From contig NBLL01000013.1 of NCBI GenBank assembly GCA_002084355.1, positions 1-44,979 of the forward strand: a stretch of 44,979 bases of DNA. Direction: 5' to 3'. Of this stretch, positions 1 through 9,297 are shown in pieces. Numbering within the stretch: the first letter of the stretch is position 1; each line of letters starts with the position of its first letter. The stretch is from Bacteroidetes bacterium 4572_128. Its GTDB lineage: Bacteria; Bacteroidota; Bacteroidia; Bacteroidales; 4572-128. A program made the translations under genes and the position numbers. Below the pieces are notes generated by a model. It had not been told where the DNA came from and searched no databases. It saw only the letters and a list, made by a program, of their open reading frames with translations.

Positions 1-297
1 TTTAGCTCTTTAGTTGCATATTTGTTTTACACGACAAAAATAAAAACGCATATTTTCCTAGAAAAAATTTCTGAAATTTCCGAAGAAGCTGGAAAAAAGT
101 TCGTTTCAACAGCGGATCTTCTAATTTCTGAAGGCAAGAAAAAAGGAATAATAGAAGGAATGCAAAAAGGTAGAAAGGAAGGAATTGAGAAAATAGCTTT
201 CAATTTAATCTATAATGGTTTTGATAATCGTTTGATTAAAAAAGTTACCTCTTTGGATATTAAGGAAATTAAGAGATTAAGAGAGTTACAAAATTAA
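1..297 (+). CDS. C-terminal part of an Rpn/PD-(D/E)XK-type transposase/nuclease-like protein (5' partial)
   Basis: Frame is open to the window edge. C-terminus FVSTADLLISEGKKKGIIEGMQKGRKEGIEKIAFNLIYNGFDNRLIKKVTSL..IKRL resembles the usual Rpn-family tail. The nominal start at 22 is TTG. Confidence 0.55.
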   Translation, partial: FSSLVAYLFYTTKIKTHIFLEKISEISEEAGKKFVSTADLLISEGKKKGIIEGMQKGRKEGIEKIAFNLIYNGFDNRLIKKVTSLDIKEIKRLRELQN

Positions 298-315
298 AAA
301 TATAAAAGTTTTATA

Positions 316-368
316 AAAAATTGGGTGTTTTTTGAAAAAATATTTTTTTCAAAAAACACCCAATTTTT
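316..368. terminator. Perfect 25-bp inverted repeat, 3-nt loop
   Basis: aaaaattgggtgttttttgaaaaaa (316-340) / tat / ttttttcaaaaaacacccaattttt (344-368), about 20 bp after the stop at 297. Confidence 0.75.
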
Positions 369-1152
369 ATGAGAAATTTAATAATGTTTTAATTTTTTTC
401 ATTCCTAATTCTTCATTCAAATTAAAAATTTCTCATTTTATTTCGTTATCTTGGAAATTTATTTCATTTTCTAATTTTAATTTTATTAAAAAATTGACGT
501 TTTTTGGAAAAAATTTTTTTTAATAAAATTAAAAGCAAGATAAAAAATATTAAAATTTTGGACGAATTTTAAAAAATTTTTCAGCAGATACAAACCTAAT
601 TTTTAGGTTTTTTATAATTTTTCCAATAAAATTTTTTTTTTTAAAGTTTCTTTATTTTTGAAAAAATAAATTTTATGGAAATAAAAAATAAATTTAAAAT
701 TAATTTAAAATTAAATGAAATCAACATTTTACAAAAAAAAAAAAGAAAATATGGTGATTTGAAATTATTTTTTCCTACTGAAAAATTTAATAAATTAATG
801 AAAAAAAAATAAAAACAAACATTTATTGCATTAATTGAAAATGAATTATTATTTTAATAAAAAAAAATATTTAAATATTTATTATGCTATTTGGGTAGAT
901 AAATAAAAAAATATCGTAATGAAGAAAGAATAATGTGAATGTGAATAAATAATGAAAAAATTTTTAAATTATTCATTAAAAATTCCTCATTAAAAATTAT
1001 TGGATTATTTTCATTTGAAAAAAAATTATTCGCAATTATTTTTGTAAAATAATAAAAAAACGATGAAATTTTAATGATTTTTTATTAAAAAAAATGACGA
1101 TTTTTTTATAATTTATAAAAAATTACTTTTGAAAAATTTTTATTTTTAAATT

Positions 1153-1956
1153 ATGAATGCATATATTTTTCCTGGTCAAGGTTCTCAGTTTGTAGGTATG
1201 GGAAAAGAACTTTATGAAAGTTCTTCTGTGGCAAAAGAAATGTTTGAAAAAGCAAATAAAATTCTTGGTTTTCGAATTACAGATTTAATGTTTAATGGAA
1301 CAAACGAAGATCTTAGGCAAACAAAAGTTACACAACCTGCCATTTTTTTACATTCTGTTATTTTAAAAAAAGTCCTGGAATCTAATTTTAAATTAGATAT
1401 GGTTGCTGGACATTCTTTGGGAGAATTTTCTGCTTTAGTTTCAAATGGTTCTTTATCTTTCGAAGATGGTTTAAAATTAGTTTACAAAAGAGCTATGGCA
1501 ATGCAAAAATCTTGTGAAAAAGAGATTTCTACTATGGCAGCAGTTATTGGAATGGAAGATAAAAAAGTGGAAGAAATTTGTAATTCTATAGATGAAATTG
1601 TTGTTCCTGCAAATTATAATACAAAAGGGCAAATTGTTATTTCTGGTTCTGAGAAAGGAATTGATTTGGCAATAAAAAAATTAAAAGCATCCGGAGGAAG
1701 AAAAGCAATAAATGAAACTTGTTTTAAATTTCCAATTTGTCCAATTTACCAAAATGTAAATGCAAAAGCGGTAAAAGACCCGGAAATTATAAAAGGAAAT
1801 TTAATTGCACAATTAACTTCTCCAGTGAAATGGACACAAACAATTCAAAATATGATAAAAGATGGTGCTTCTAATTTTACAGAAGTTGGTCCAGGAAAAA
1901 TTTTACAGTCTTTGATAAAAAAAATAAATAGGAAAATTCCAACAAGAAGTGCTTAG
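1153..1956 (+). CDS. fabD: Malonyl-CoA:ACP transacylase
   Basis: MNAYIFPGQGSQFVGMGKELYE, active-site VAGHSLGEFSALV, FTEVGPGKILQSLIKKI. Confidence 0.95.
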   Translation: MNAYIFPGQGSQFVGMGKELYESSSVAKEMFEKANKILGFRITDLMFNGTNEDLRQTKVTQPAIFLHSVILKKVLESNFKLDMVAGHSLGEFSALVSNGSLSFEDGLKLVYKRAMAMQKSCEKEISTMAAVIGMEDKKVEEICNSIDEIVVPANYNTKGQIVISGSEKGIDLAIKKLKASGGRKAINETCFKFPICPIYQNVNAKAVKDPEIIKGNLIAQLTSPVKWTQTIQNMIKDGASNFTEVGPGKILQSLIKKINRKIPTRSA

Positions 1957-1959
1957 AAA

Positions 1960-2721
1960 ATGAAATTTAAAATTATCGTTTCATCTTTTGCATTTTTCAT
2001 TTTATTTTTATATTTATCATTAATTATAAGTGCTTTTTTATATTTTGATATTGATAATTTTACATCAGATATTTTTTCAGAGCGAACATTTTTTTCTATA
2101 AAATTAAGTGTAATTACAGCAAGTATTTCTACTTTACTATCTATAATTATTTCTATACCAGCCGCTTATGCTTTATCAAGATATAATTTTTTCGGTAAAA
2201 ATTTAATAGATTTATTTTTAGAATTACCTTTAATTTTATCTCCTGCGGCACTCGGAGCAACTTTATTAATTTTTTTTAGTAATTCTGTTGGAATTTGGTT
2301 GCAGGAAAATATTACACAAATTATTTTTACTTTTTGGGCAGTTATTATTGCCCAATTTGTGAGTATACTTGGAATTTCTACTCGTATGGTAAAATCCATA
2401 ATGGACGAAATTCCAAAACGCTACGAAGACATCGCAAGAACATTAGGAGCAACTCCAATGCAAGCATTTTTTACAATATCTTTACCATTATCTAAAAAAG
2501 GTTTATTGTCTGTTTTTATAATGACTTGGGCAAAAGCTTTTGGCGAATTCGGAGCGACTTTCACAATAGCAGGAACAATGGCGATGAAAACAGAAACAAT
2601 ACCCGTTTCAATTTTTATGAAACTTTCAAACGCAGACGTAAACGGAAGCATCGCAATGATAATGGTTTTAGTTAGCACAGGAATAAGTTTGTTATTTATC
2701 ACCAAATTAATAAAATCTTAA
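1960..2721 (+). CDS. Molybdate/tungstate-type ABC transporter permease (ModB/WtpB-like)
   Basis: Multi-TM protein with permease loop DEIPKRYEDIARTLGATPMQAFFTISLPLSKKGLLS and WAKAFGEFGATFTIAGTMAMKTETIPVSIF. Starts 3 nt after fabD. Confidence 0.8.
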   Translation: MKFKIIVSSFAFFILFLYLSLIISAFLYFDIDNFTSDIFSERTFFSIKLSVITASISTLLSIIISIPAAYALSRYNFFGKNLIDLFLELPLILSPAALGATLLIFFSNSVGIWLQENITQIIFTFWAVIIAQFVSILGISTRMVKSIMDEIPKRYEDIARTLGATPMQAFFTISLPLSKKGLLSVFIMTWAKAFGEFGATFTIAGTMAMKTETIPVSIFMKLSNADVNGSIAMIMVLVSTGISLLFITKLIKS

Positions 2722-3370
2722 TCTTGTAATAAATTAAAAGTATGACAAGCAACTATTCCGGCAGTTTCTGTTCGCAATCTACTTTCTCCGAGACTTACAG
2801 ATTTAAAATTATTTTCCTCAGCCATTTTTATTTCTTTTTCAGAAAAATCGCCTTCTGCTCCAATTAAAATTAAAAATTTTTTTTCGTTTTTTTTGGCATT
2901 TTTTAATAAAATTTTTTTTTGATTTTTACAGTGAGAAATAAATTTTAAATTATTAGATTTTTTTAAAATAAAATCTTCAAATTTTATCATATTATTTAAT
3001 TTTGGCAAAAACAATTTTAAAGACTGTTTCATCGCAGAAATAATAATTTTCTCTGACCGCTCAAATTTAATATTTTTTCTTTCTGAATGTTCACATAAAA
3101 TTGGCGTAATTTCATTTATTCCGATTTCTGTTGCTTTTTCCAAAAACCATTCAAAACGAGAAATATTTTTTGTCGGAGCAATTGCAATGTGTAAAAAATT
3201 TGTTTTTTATTGTCGTCTATAATTTTTGCTTTGTATAATTTACCTTTTCCGTCGGTAAAATAAATTAAATTACCATTTTTTAAACGTAATACTTTAGAAA
3301 TATGTTTTGATTCTATTTTATCGAAAATATAAAATTTGTCATCAAAATTAGGAATATAAAATAATTTCAT
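2718..3370 (-). pseudogene. rsmE: 16S rRNA m3U1498 methyltransferase RsmE, broken by one frameshift
   Basis: 3116-3370 encodes the N-terminal part and 2718-3143 the C-terminal part (IGAEGDFSEKEIKMAEENNFKSVSLGESRLRTETAGIVA). Adding one A in AATAAAAAACAAATTTTTTACAC restores ...DNKKTNFLHIAIAPTKNISRFEWFLEKATEIG. Confidence 0.85.
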
Positions 3371-3459
3371 AAAATTAAATTTTTTTCAAAAATCGTAATT
3401 TTTAAATAATATTTTTTTTATTTAATATTTTTATTTAATATTGTAAAAATTTATAAATT

Positions 3460-4059
3460 ATGATTTATAACACAAGTAGAAAAAAACTTGCTCTTCCGGA
3501 GTATGGAAGAAATATCCAAAAATTAGTAAATTATGCTTTGTCAATTGAAGACGATATAAAACGTAATAGAGTTGCAAAAAATATTATTAAAATAATTGGA
3601 AATAAAAATCCACATCTAAGAGATATTGAAAATTTCAAACATAAATTATGGGAACATCTTGCAATTATGTCTGATTTTAAATTGAAAATAGACTATCCTT
3701 TTGAAATTCCAAAATTAGAAAATTTTCAAGAAAAACCAAATAAAATTCCTTATAAAGAAGAGAAAATTATTTTTCATCACTACGGGAAAATAATAGAATT
3801 TCTCATAGAGAAAGCAATAAGTTTAGAAAATATTGACGAAAAAAGAAAAGAAGAACTTACAGAGACCATTGCTAATCAAATGAAAAAATCTTATTTGATG
3901 TGGAATTCTGACGAAGTAAACGAAGAAACAATTTTGCAGAATTTGAATAGAATGTCAAGAGGAAGATTGAAATTAAAAAAAGATTTCAAATTTATAGATG
4001 CAAAAAATATAGTAAAAAAACATAAAAAAAAGAGACAATCAAACAGAAGATATAAATAA
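3460..4059 (+). CDS. DUF4290-family protein
   Basis: MIYNTSRKKLALPEYGRNIQKLVNYAL...IIGNKNPHLRDIENFKHKLWEHLAIMSDF...MKKSYLMWNSDEV, a characteristic Bacteroidetes family. Confidence 0.85.
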   Translation: MIYNTSRKKLALPEYGRNIQKLVNYALSIEDDIKRNRVAKNIIKIIGNKNPHLRDIENFKHKLWEHLAIMSDFKLKIDYPFEIPKLENFQEKPNKIPYKEEKIIFHHYGKIIEFLIEKAISLENIDEKRKEELTETIANQMKKSYLMWNSDEVNEETILQNLNRMSRGRLKLKKDFKFIDAKNIVKKHKKKRQSNRRYK

Positions 4060-4207
4060 AATTTAAAAAAAAATTTTTTTAATAATCGTCTAAAATTTTC
4101 TCATAAAATTGCTTAAAATTTTAATATTTTCAATATTAAAAAAAATGTTTTTTTTTATAAAAAAAAATTAAATTTGTATTTTAAAAATTTAAATTTAAAA
4201 ATAAATT

Positions 4208-4924
4208 ATGGATAAAAATAGTAATCTTTATACTTTTATTTATGCTTCTATTCTTGTTATTTTAGTTGCTTTGGTTTTGTCTTTTACAGCGATAACTTTA
4301 TCTCCTATGCAACAGAGAAATATAGAAGTTGAGAAAAAACAAAATATACTTACTTCAGTTTCTATTGAAAGCAGTTTTGAAAACGCAGAGGAGCTTTTTT
4401 CTAATTATATAAAAGAAAGTTTTCTTGTTGATGTCAAAGGGAATAAAAAATCAGGAGACGCTTTTTTAACAGATTTAAAAAAAGAGATGTCAAAAGATTT
4501 AGAAGATAGAAATTTTCCAGTTTATATCGCCGAAAAAGATAATAAAAAAAATATTATTATTCCTCTTTTAGGTAAAGGTTTATGGGGTCCACTTTGGGGC
4601 TATATTTCTTTGGAAAAAGATTGTAATACAATTTTTGGGGCAGTTTTTGACCATAAAGCAGAAACTCCTGGTCTTGGAGCAGATATAAATAAAGAATGGT
4701 TTGAAAAACCTTTTACAGGAAAGAAACTTTTTGATAAAAAAGGAAATTTTATTTCTATAACTGTTTATAAGGGTGGAAAAGGAGCAGCAAAAATAGCTGG
4801 CGATTTAGAACATGGAGTAGATGCTATTTCCGGTGGAACTATAACTAGTAAAGGTCTTGAAGATATGGTAAAAGACTGTATGAAAAATTATGAAGAATTT
4901 TTAAAAAAAAGTAAAATTAATTAA
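4208..4924 (+). CDS. nqrC: Na+-translocating NADH:quinone reductase subunit C
   Basis: Single N-terminal TM segment, GLWGPLWGYISL, ETPGLGADI and the flavinylation motif SGGTITS. Confidence 0.93.
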   Translation: MDKNSNLYTFIYASILVILVALVLSFTAITLSPMQQRNIEVEKKQNILTSVSIESSFENAEELFSNYIKESFLVDVKGNKKSGDAFLTDLKKEMSKDLEDRNFPVYIAEKDNKKNIIIPLLGKGLWGPLWGYISLEKDCNTIFGAVFDHKAETPGLGADINKEWFEKPFTGKKLFDKKGNFISITVYKGGKGAAKIAGDLEHGVDAISGGTITSKGLEDMVKDCMKNYEEFLKKSKIN

Positions 4925-4927
4925 CCA

Positions 4928-5548
4928 ATGGATCCAAAGAATAAAAAATTATTAACAAATCCAATAAATATTGATAATCCAATAACGATACAAGTTTTAG
5001 GGATTTGTTCGGCATTGGCAGTAACGGTAAAATTAGAGCCGGCTGTTGTAATGTCTATTTCTGTTTTGTTTGTACTTGCTTTTGCAAATGTAATTATTTC
5101 TTTGCTGAGGAATACTATTCCTTCACGAATTAGAATTATTGTTCAGCTAGTAATAATAGCATTTCTTGTTATACTTGTCGATCAAGTTTTAAAAGCATTT
5201 CTTTATGATGTTAGTAAACAGCTTTCTGTTTTCGTTGGTTTAATAATTACTAATTGTATTATTATGGGACGTTTAGAAGCTTTTGCTCTTGCCAACAAAC
5301 CTTTTCCTGCTTTTCTCGATGGACTCGGAAATTCGGCAGGTTATGGAATAATTTTAATTATTGTTGCGTTTTTTAGAGAATTACTTGGTTCTGGCACTGT
5401 TTGGGAAATTCAAGTAATTCCAAATTTTGTTTATGAAATGGGCTATCAAAATAATGGTCTAATGATACTTCCGCCTATGGCTTTGATAGTTGTAGGAATA
5501 ATTATTTGGATACAAAGAGCGAAAACTCCTGAATTAATAGAAAATTAA
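4928..5548 (+). CDS. nqrD: Na+-translocating NADH:quinone reductase subunit D
   Basis: NPITIQVLGICSALAVTVKLEPAVVMS, TNCIIMGRLEAFALANKPFPAFLDGLGNSAGYG. Confidence 0.95.
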   Translation: MDPKNKKLLTNPINIDNPITIQVLGICSALAVTVKLEPAVVMSISVLFVLAFANVIISLLRNTIPSRIRIIVQLVIIAFLVILVDQVLKAFLYDVSKQLSVFVGLIITNCIIMGRLEAFALANKPFPAFLDGLGNSAGYGIILIIVAFFRELLGSGTVWEIQVIPNFVYEMGYQNNGLMILPPMALIVVGIIIWIQRAKTPELIEN

Positions 5549-5553
5549 TTTTT

Positions 5554-5588
5554 AATGAGGAATGATAGAGTTTTTTTCATTCCTCATT
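5554..5588. terminator. Hairpin between convergent nqrD and ribH
   Basis: aatgaggaatga (5554-5565) and tcattcctcatt (5577-5588) are complementary; the loop is T-rich. Confidence 0.6.
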
Positions 5589-5596
5589 TCTCATTT

Positions 5597-6082
5597 CTAA
5601 TTCCTCATTAATTTGAAGTTTATCATTTTTATTGCTGTTATAGCTGCTTCTTCTCCTTTGTTTCCTAATTTTCCACCAGCTCTGTCTAATGCTTGTTGTT
5701 TTGTGTCCGTAGTTAAAACACCAAAAATAACTGGCATACGACCAATAAGATTTAAAGAAGTAATACCATGAGTAACTCCAGAACACACAAAATCAAAATG
5801 AGATGTTTCTCCTTTAATAACTACACCAAGAACAATTATAGCATCGAAACCTTCAGAAGAAAGATATTTTGCACCGTAAGTTAATTCGAAAGCACCTGGA
5901 ACGTCTTTTTTTACGATTTTTTCGTTTTCAACACCAAGTTTCAAAAGTGTTTCTGAAGCACCTTGATATAATTTTTTTGTAATATCAGAATTCCATTCTG
6001 AAACAACTATACCAATTCTCACACGTTTAATATCAAAATATAAATCTAAAGAATCAGAATTAGGCAAATTTACTGTTGTCAT
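5597..6082 (-). CDS. ribH: 6,7-dimethyl-8-ribityllumazine synthase
   Basis: [87 protein letters not shown]. Confidence 0.96.
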   Translation of the reverse strand: MTTVNLPNSDSLDLYFDIKRVRIGIVVSEWNSDITKKLYQGASETLLKLGVENEKIVKKDVPGAFELTYGAKYLSSEGFDAIIVLGVVIKGETSHFDFVCSGVTHGITSLNLIGRMPVIFGVLTTDTKQQALDRAGGKLGNKGEEAAITAIKMINFKLMRN

Positions 6083-6173
6083 AATTTTTTTATTTTTTTT
6101 ATTTAAAAACGCAAAATTATTATTATAAATTAATAAAAAAAATCAAAAATTAAATTATTTTATGAAATTTAAA

Positions 6174-6614
6174 TTAAAAAAAATTTTTTCAAAAAAACCG
6201 CAAATTTTTAACGTTTTTATAATTAAAAAAAAATTTTTTTTTCAAAAAACCGCAAATTTTTAACGTTTTTATAATTAAAAAAATTTTTTTTTCAAAAAAA
6301 CCGCAAATTTTTAACGTTTTTATAATTAAAAAAATTTTTTTTCAAAAAAACCGCAAATTTTTAACGTTTTTATAATTAAAAAAAATTTTTTTTTCAAAAA
6401 AACCGCAAACTTTTAATGTTTTTATAATTAAAAAAAAAATTTTTTTCAAAAAACCGCAAATTTTTAACGTTTTTATAATTAAAAAAAATTTTTTTTTCAA
6501 AAAAACCGCAAATTTTTAACGTTTTTATAATTAAAAAAAATTTTATAATTTAAAAAAAATTTTTTCTTCAAAAAACCGCAAATTTTTAATGTTTTTATAA
6601 TTTAAAAAAAAACT
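6174..6614 (-). repeat. Tandem repeat array A, 8 units of about 51 bp
   Basis: CCGCAAA[T/C]TTTTAA[C/T]G starts at 6198, 6250, 6301, 6351, 6403, 6454, 6506 and 6576. The minus strand reads GCGGTTTTTTGAAAAAAA..TTTTTT. Confidence 0.95.
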
Positions 6615-6663
6615 TTATTTGAAAAAAAAATTTTTACTAAATTTTGTACTTTTAACATTTTTT

Positions 6664-8256
6664 TTAAAAAATATAAGTTTTTAAACCAATCATAAAAGAA
6701 TTTGAAATATTTTTTTCTATATATTTTTGCACCATAAAAATATAAGAAATTTCAAAATACAAATTCCAATTTGGATTTATCAAATAAGATAAACGATTTT
6801 CATTATAAAAAATATAATTTTTTTCACCTTGTGTAGTTTTATTTCCATAATCATTTAAAGCACTTAAATAAGATAAATAAATATTTTGACCATAATTTTC
6901 ATTATTTTTATTCATTCCTTGCACAGAAATAATTGATAGATTTTTTATGAAAAATCTATTTTTTCTATAAAAAATATTTAAAATTCCCTCTCTAAAATTT
7001 GCTCCTAAAGGATGTGCAAGAGCTTGATAATAAGAACCATAATTATTTAAAATAGAACTATGCGAATAAGTAAAAGGACGAACATAATTATATTCGCTTT
7101 GTATTTTTAAATTTTTTATGGATAAAAAGTCAAAAATTTTTATTCCAATTTGAAAACCAAATTTATTATGTTTCCAGCCGTTTCGATTTTTTATTTCTGA
7201 CAAAAGAAACTCGTCTAAAATTGTTTGTCCATATAAATAATAATTTTTAATAATTTCAAATTTAAAACCTGCTCCAAGAATAACATTGTCCGGCGAACCA
7301 ACTGAATTTTCCAATGGACGATAAAAAATAATTGGATTTAAATAATTCACTTCAAAATCTCTGTTTTTTATACTATCTTTTTCAGCCCAAATTATCGCTT
7401 CAAAAATATTAATATTAAATTTTTTATTCAAATTAAAACTTAAAAAATGTAAATTAATATACTTTTTTGAAAAATTATTTTTCATCTCTACGAAATCGAA
7501 ATCTTGCAAAAACCCCATTAAATTTATATAATGAAATTTCCCAATTTTTGTAGAAATTTTGTAAAATGGAAAAGAGTTTGAATTTCTCGATAAAAATAGC
7601 GAACGAAAACCATCACCAAAAAAATGTTTATCTTTTCCGAGATGAAAAGAAAAATATTTATTTAATGAATAAACAAATAAAAAATCGCTTTTTAAAAAGC
7701 GATAAAAACTTTCATTTTGATAAATACTTTTTCCAAAATTTTTTACAATTTTTGTACTATCTAATAATTCATAGTTTTGAAAATTTTTTAAAGAATATGC
7801 GAAATTCCAGTAAAAAAAAAATTTTTTATTATAATTCATTTTTGCAGAAAAACCCGCAGAAAATTCATAAGGATTTTTAAAACTATTAAAATTTTCCGAA
7901 AGTCCCATGCTTAAATATGGTGCTTCTTCTATAAATTTTGGTTTTAAACTTCCAAAAAGTTCTATAATAGGAAACAAAGAAAATTTATAATTCCCCTTTT
8001 TTTTTATGAAAAAATTAGAATTTAAAAAAAAATTTTTTTGGAAAAATGGCATTTTTTTTTGAAAATTTTGAAAATTTTTATTTTCTGATATAAAAAAAGA
8101 TTTTATTGAAGTGTGAAATTCTTTCTCATCATAAAAAAATTTTTCATAAATTTCTATCAAATTTTTATTTTTTGACAAAAAATCTTGCGAAAAAACCTTA
8201 TTCGTAAAAAGAAAAATAATTAATAAATAAAAAAAAAATTTTATATAAAATGCCAT
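6664..8256 (-). CDS. Outer-membrane protein, possibly RemB/Wzi-like
   Basis: Signal peptide, beta-barrel-like alternation, and motif HLGKDKHFFGDGFRSLFLSRNSNSFPFYKISTKIGKFHYINL, which resembles Bacteroidetes RemB/capsule-assembly barrel proteins. Confidence 0.5.
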   Translation of the reverse strand: MAFYIKFFFYLLIIFLFTNKVFSQDFLSKNKNLIEIYEKFFYDEKEFHTSIKSFFISENKNFQNFQKKMPFFQKNFFLNSNFFIKKKGNYKFSLFPIIELFGSLKPKFIEEAPYLSMGLSENFNSFKNPYEFSAGFSAKMNYNKKFFFYWNFAYSLKNFQNYELLDSTKIVKNFGKSIYQNESFYRFLKSDFLFVYSLNKYFSFHLGKDKHFFGDGFRSLFLSRNSNSFPFYKISTKIGKFHYINLMGFLQDFDFVEMKNNFSKKYINLHFLSFNLNKKFNINIFEAIIWAEKDSIKNRDFEVNYLNPIIFYRPLENSVGSPDNVILGAGFKFEIIKNYYLYGQTILDEFLLSEIKNRNGWKHNKFGFQIGIKIFDFLSIKNLKIQSEYNYVRPFTYSHSSILNNYGSYYQALAHPLGANFREGILNIFYRKNRFFIKNLSIISVQGMNKNNENYGQNIYLSYLSALNDYGNKTTQGEKNYIFYNENRLSYLINPNWNLYFEISYIFMVQKYIEKNISNSFMIGLKTYIF

Positions 8257-8261
8257 TTTTT

Positions 8262-9155
8262 TTAATTTTTTTCAGCAATTCTAAGTTTTGCACTTCTTGA
8301 CCTTTTGTTATTTTTTAATTCTTTTTCAGATGGAATAATTACCTTTCTGTTTATAATTTTTAAATCATTAATAATATTTCCAAAAAAATCTTTTTCTATT
8401 TTGCCGTCAAAATTTCCACTTTTAAAAAATTTTTTTACAATTCTGTCTTCTAAAGAATGATAACTTATTATTACCAAACGTCCATTTTTTTTTAAAATTT
8501 TTGGCGTTTGTAATAAAAATTTTTTTAAAACTTTTATTTCTTGATTTACTTCTATTCGTAATGCTTGAAAAACTTTTGCAAGATATTTATTTTCTTTATT
8601 TTTTGGAATTGCAATTTTAATAGCTTCTAAAAAATCAAAAATTTTATTGAACTCATTATCACGACGATAAGTTGTAATTAAATTAATTAATTTTTTACAA
8701 TTTTTAATTTCCCCGTAATTTTTAAAAATTTTATATAAATTATTTTCTGTATAATTGTTTAAAATATCTTTTGCTTTTAAATTACTATTTGTGTTCATTC
8801 TCATGTCCAAAGTTCCATCAAAACGAAAAGAAAAACCTCTTTTTTTTTCATTAAAATGGTGTGATGAAACACCTAAATCTCCTAATATTCCATCAACTTT
8901 TTTTATTCCATAATAAAGAAGATAATTTTTTAAATACATAAAATTTCCATTTATGAAAATAAAATTTCCATTTTTTAAAATATTTTTTTCGGCATCTTTG
9001 TCTTTATCAAAAGCAATTAATTTTCCTTTTGTTAATTTTTTCAAAATCAATTTTGAATGTCCGCCGCCGCCGAAAGTTAAATCTATATAAATTCCTTCTG
9101 GATTAATATTCAAAGCATTAATGCTTTCTTCTAATAAAACTGGTAAATGATACAT
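8262..9155 (-). CDS. rsmH: 16S rRNA (cytosine1402-N4)-methyltransferase
   Basis: MYHLPVLLEESINALNINPEGIYIDLTFGGGGHS, ILGDLGVSSHHFNEKKRGFSFRFDGTLDMRMN, ALRIEVNQEI, ISYHSLEDRIVKKFF. Confidence 0.96.
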   Translation of the reverse strand: MYHLPVLLEESINALNINPEGIYIDLTFGGGGHSKLILKKLTKGKLIAFDKDKDAEKNILKNGNFIFINGNFMYLKNYLLYYGIKKVDGILGDLGVSSHHFNEKKRGFSFRFDGTLDMRMNTNSNLKAKDILNNYTENNLYKIFKNYGEIKNCKKLINLITTYRRDNEFNKIFDFLEAIKIAIPKNKENKYLAKVFQALRIEVNQEIKVLKKFLLQTPKILKKNGRLVIISYHSLEDRIVKKFFKSGNFDGKIEKDFFGNIINDLKIINRKVIIPSEKELKNNKRSRSAKLRIAEKN

Positions 9156-9297
9156 AATTTAATTTCTATAAAAAAATTAAAAATGATAATTTATTTTAAA
9201 TTCAAAATAAAAATATATTTTTTTTACAATAAAAAATTTTTAAATAAAAATTTTTATTAAAAATATTTTAATAAGTTTGCAAAAAATATAAAAAAAA

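Noticed and set aside
332-523. 63-aa ORF 332-523
   Set aside because: Begins inside the 25-bp hairpin and ends in a repeat core; low-complexity F/K/N/S composition; spurious.
2166-2705. ORFs 2166-2399(-), 2295-2495(+), 2421-2705(-)
   Set aside because: Nested in the well-supported ABC permease gene; no protein-like features of their own.
5577-5786. 69-aa minus ORF ending [10 protein letters not shown]
   Set aside because: Out of frame with ribH and its tail is the ATTCCTCATT repeat; spurious.
6174-6614. CRISPR array
   Set aside because: Same reasoning: spacers are conserved between units and no cas genes are present.
7566-7880. 104-aa plus ORF
   Set aside because: Antisense to the outer-membrane protein gene, low complexity.
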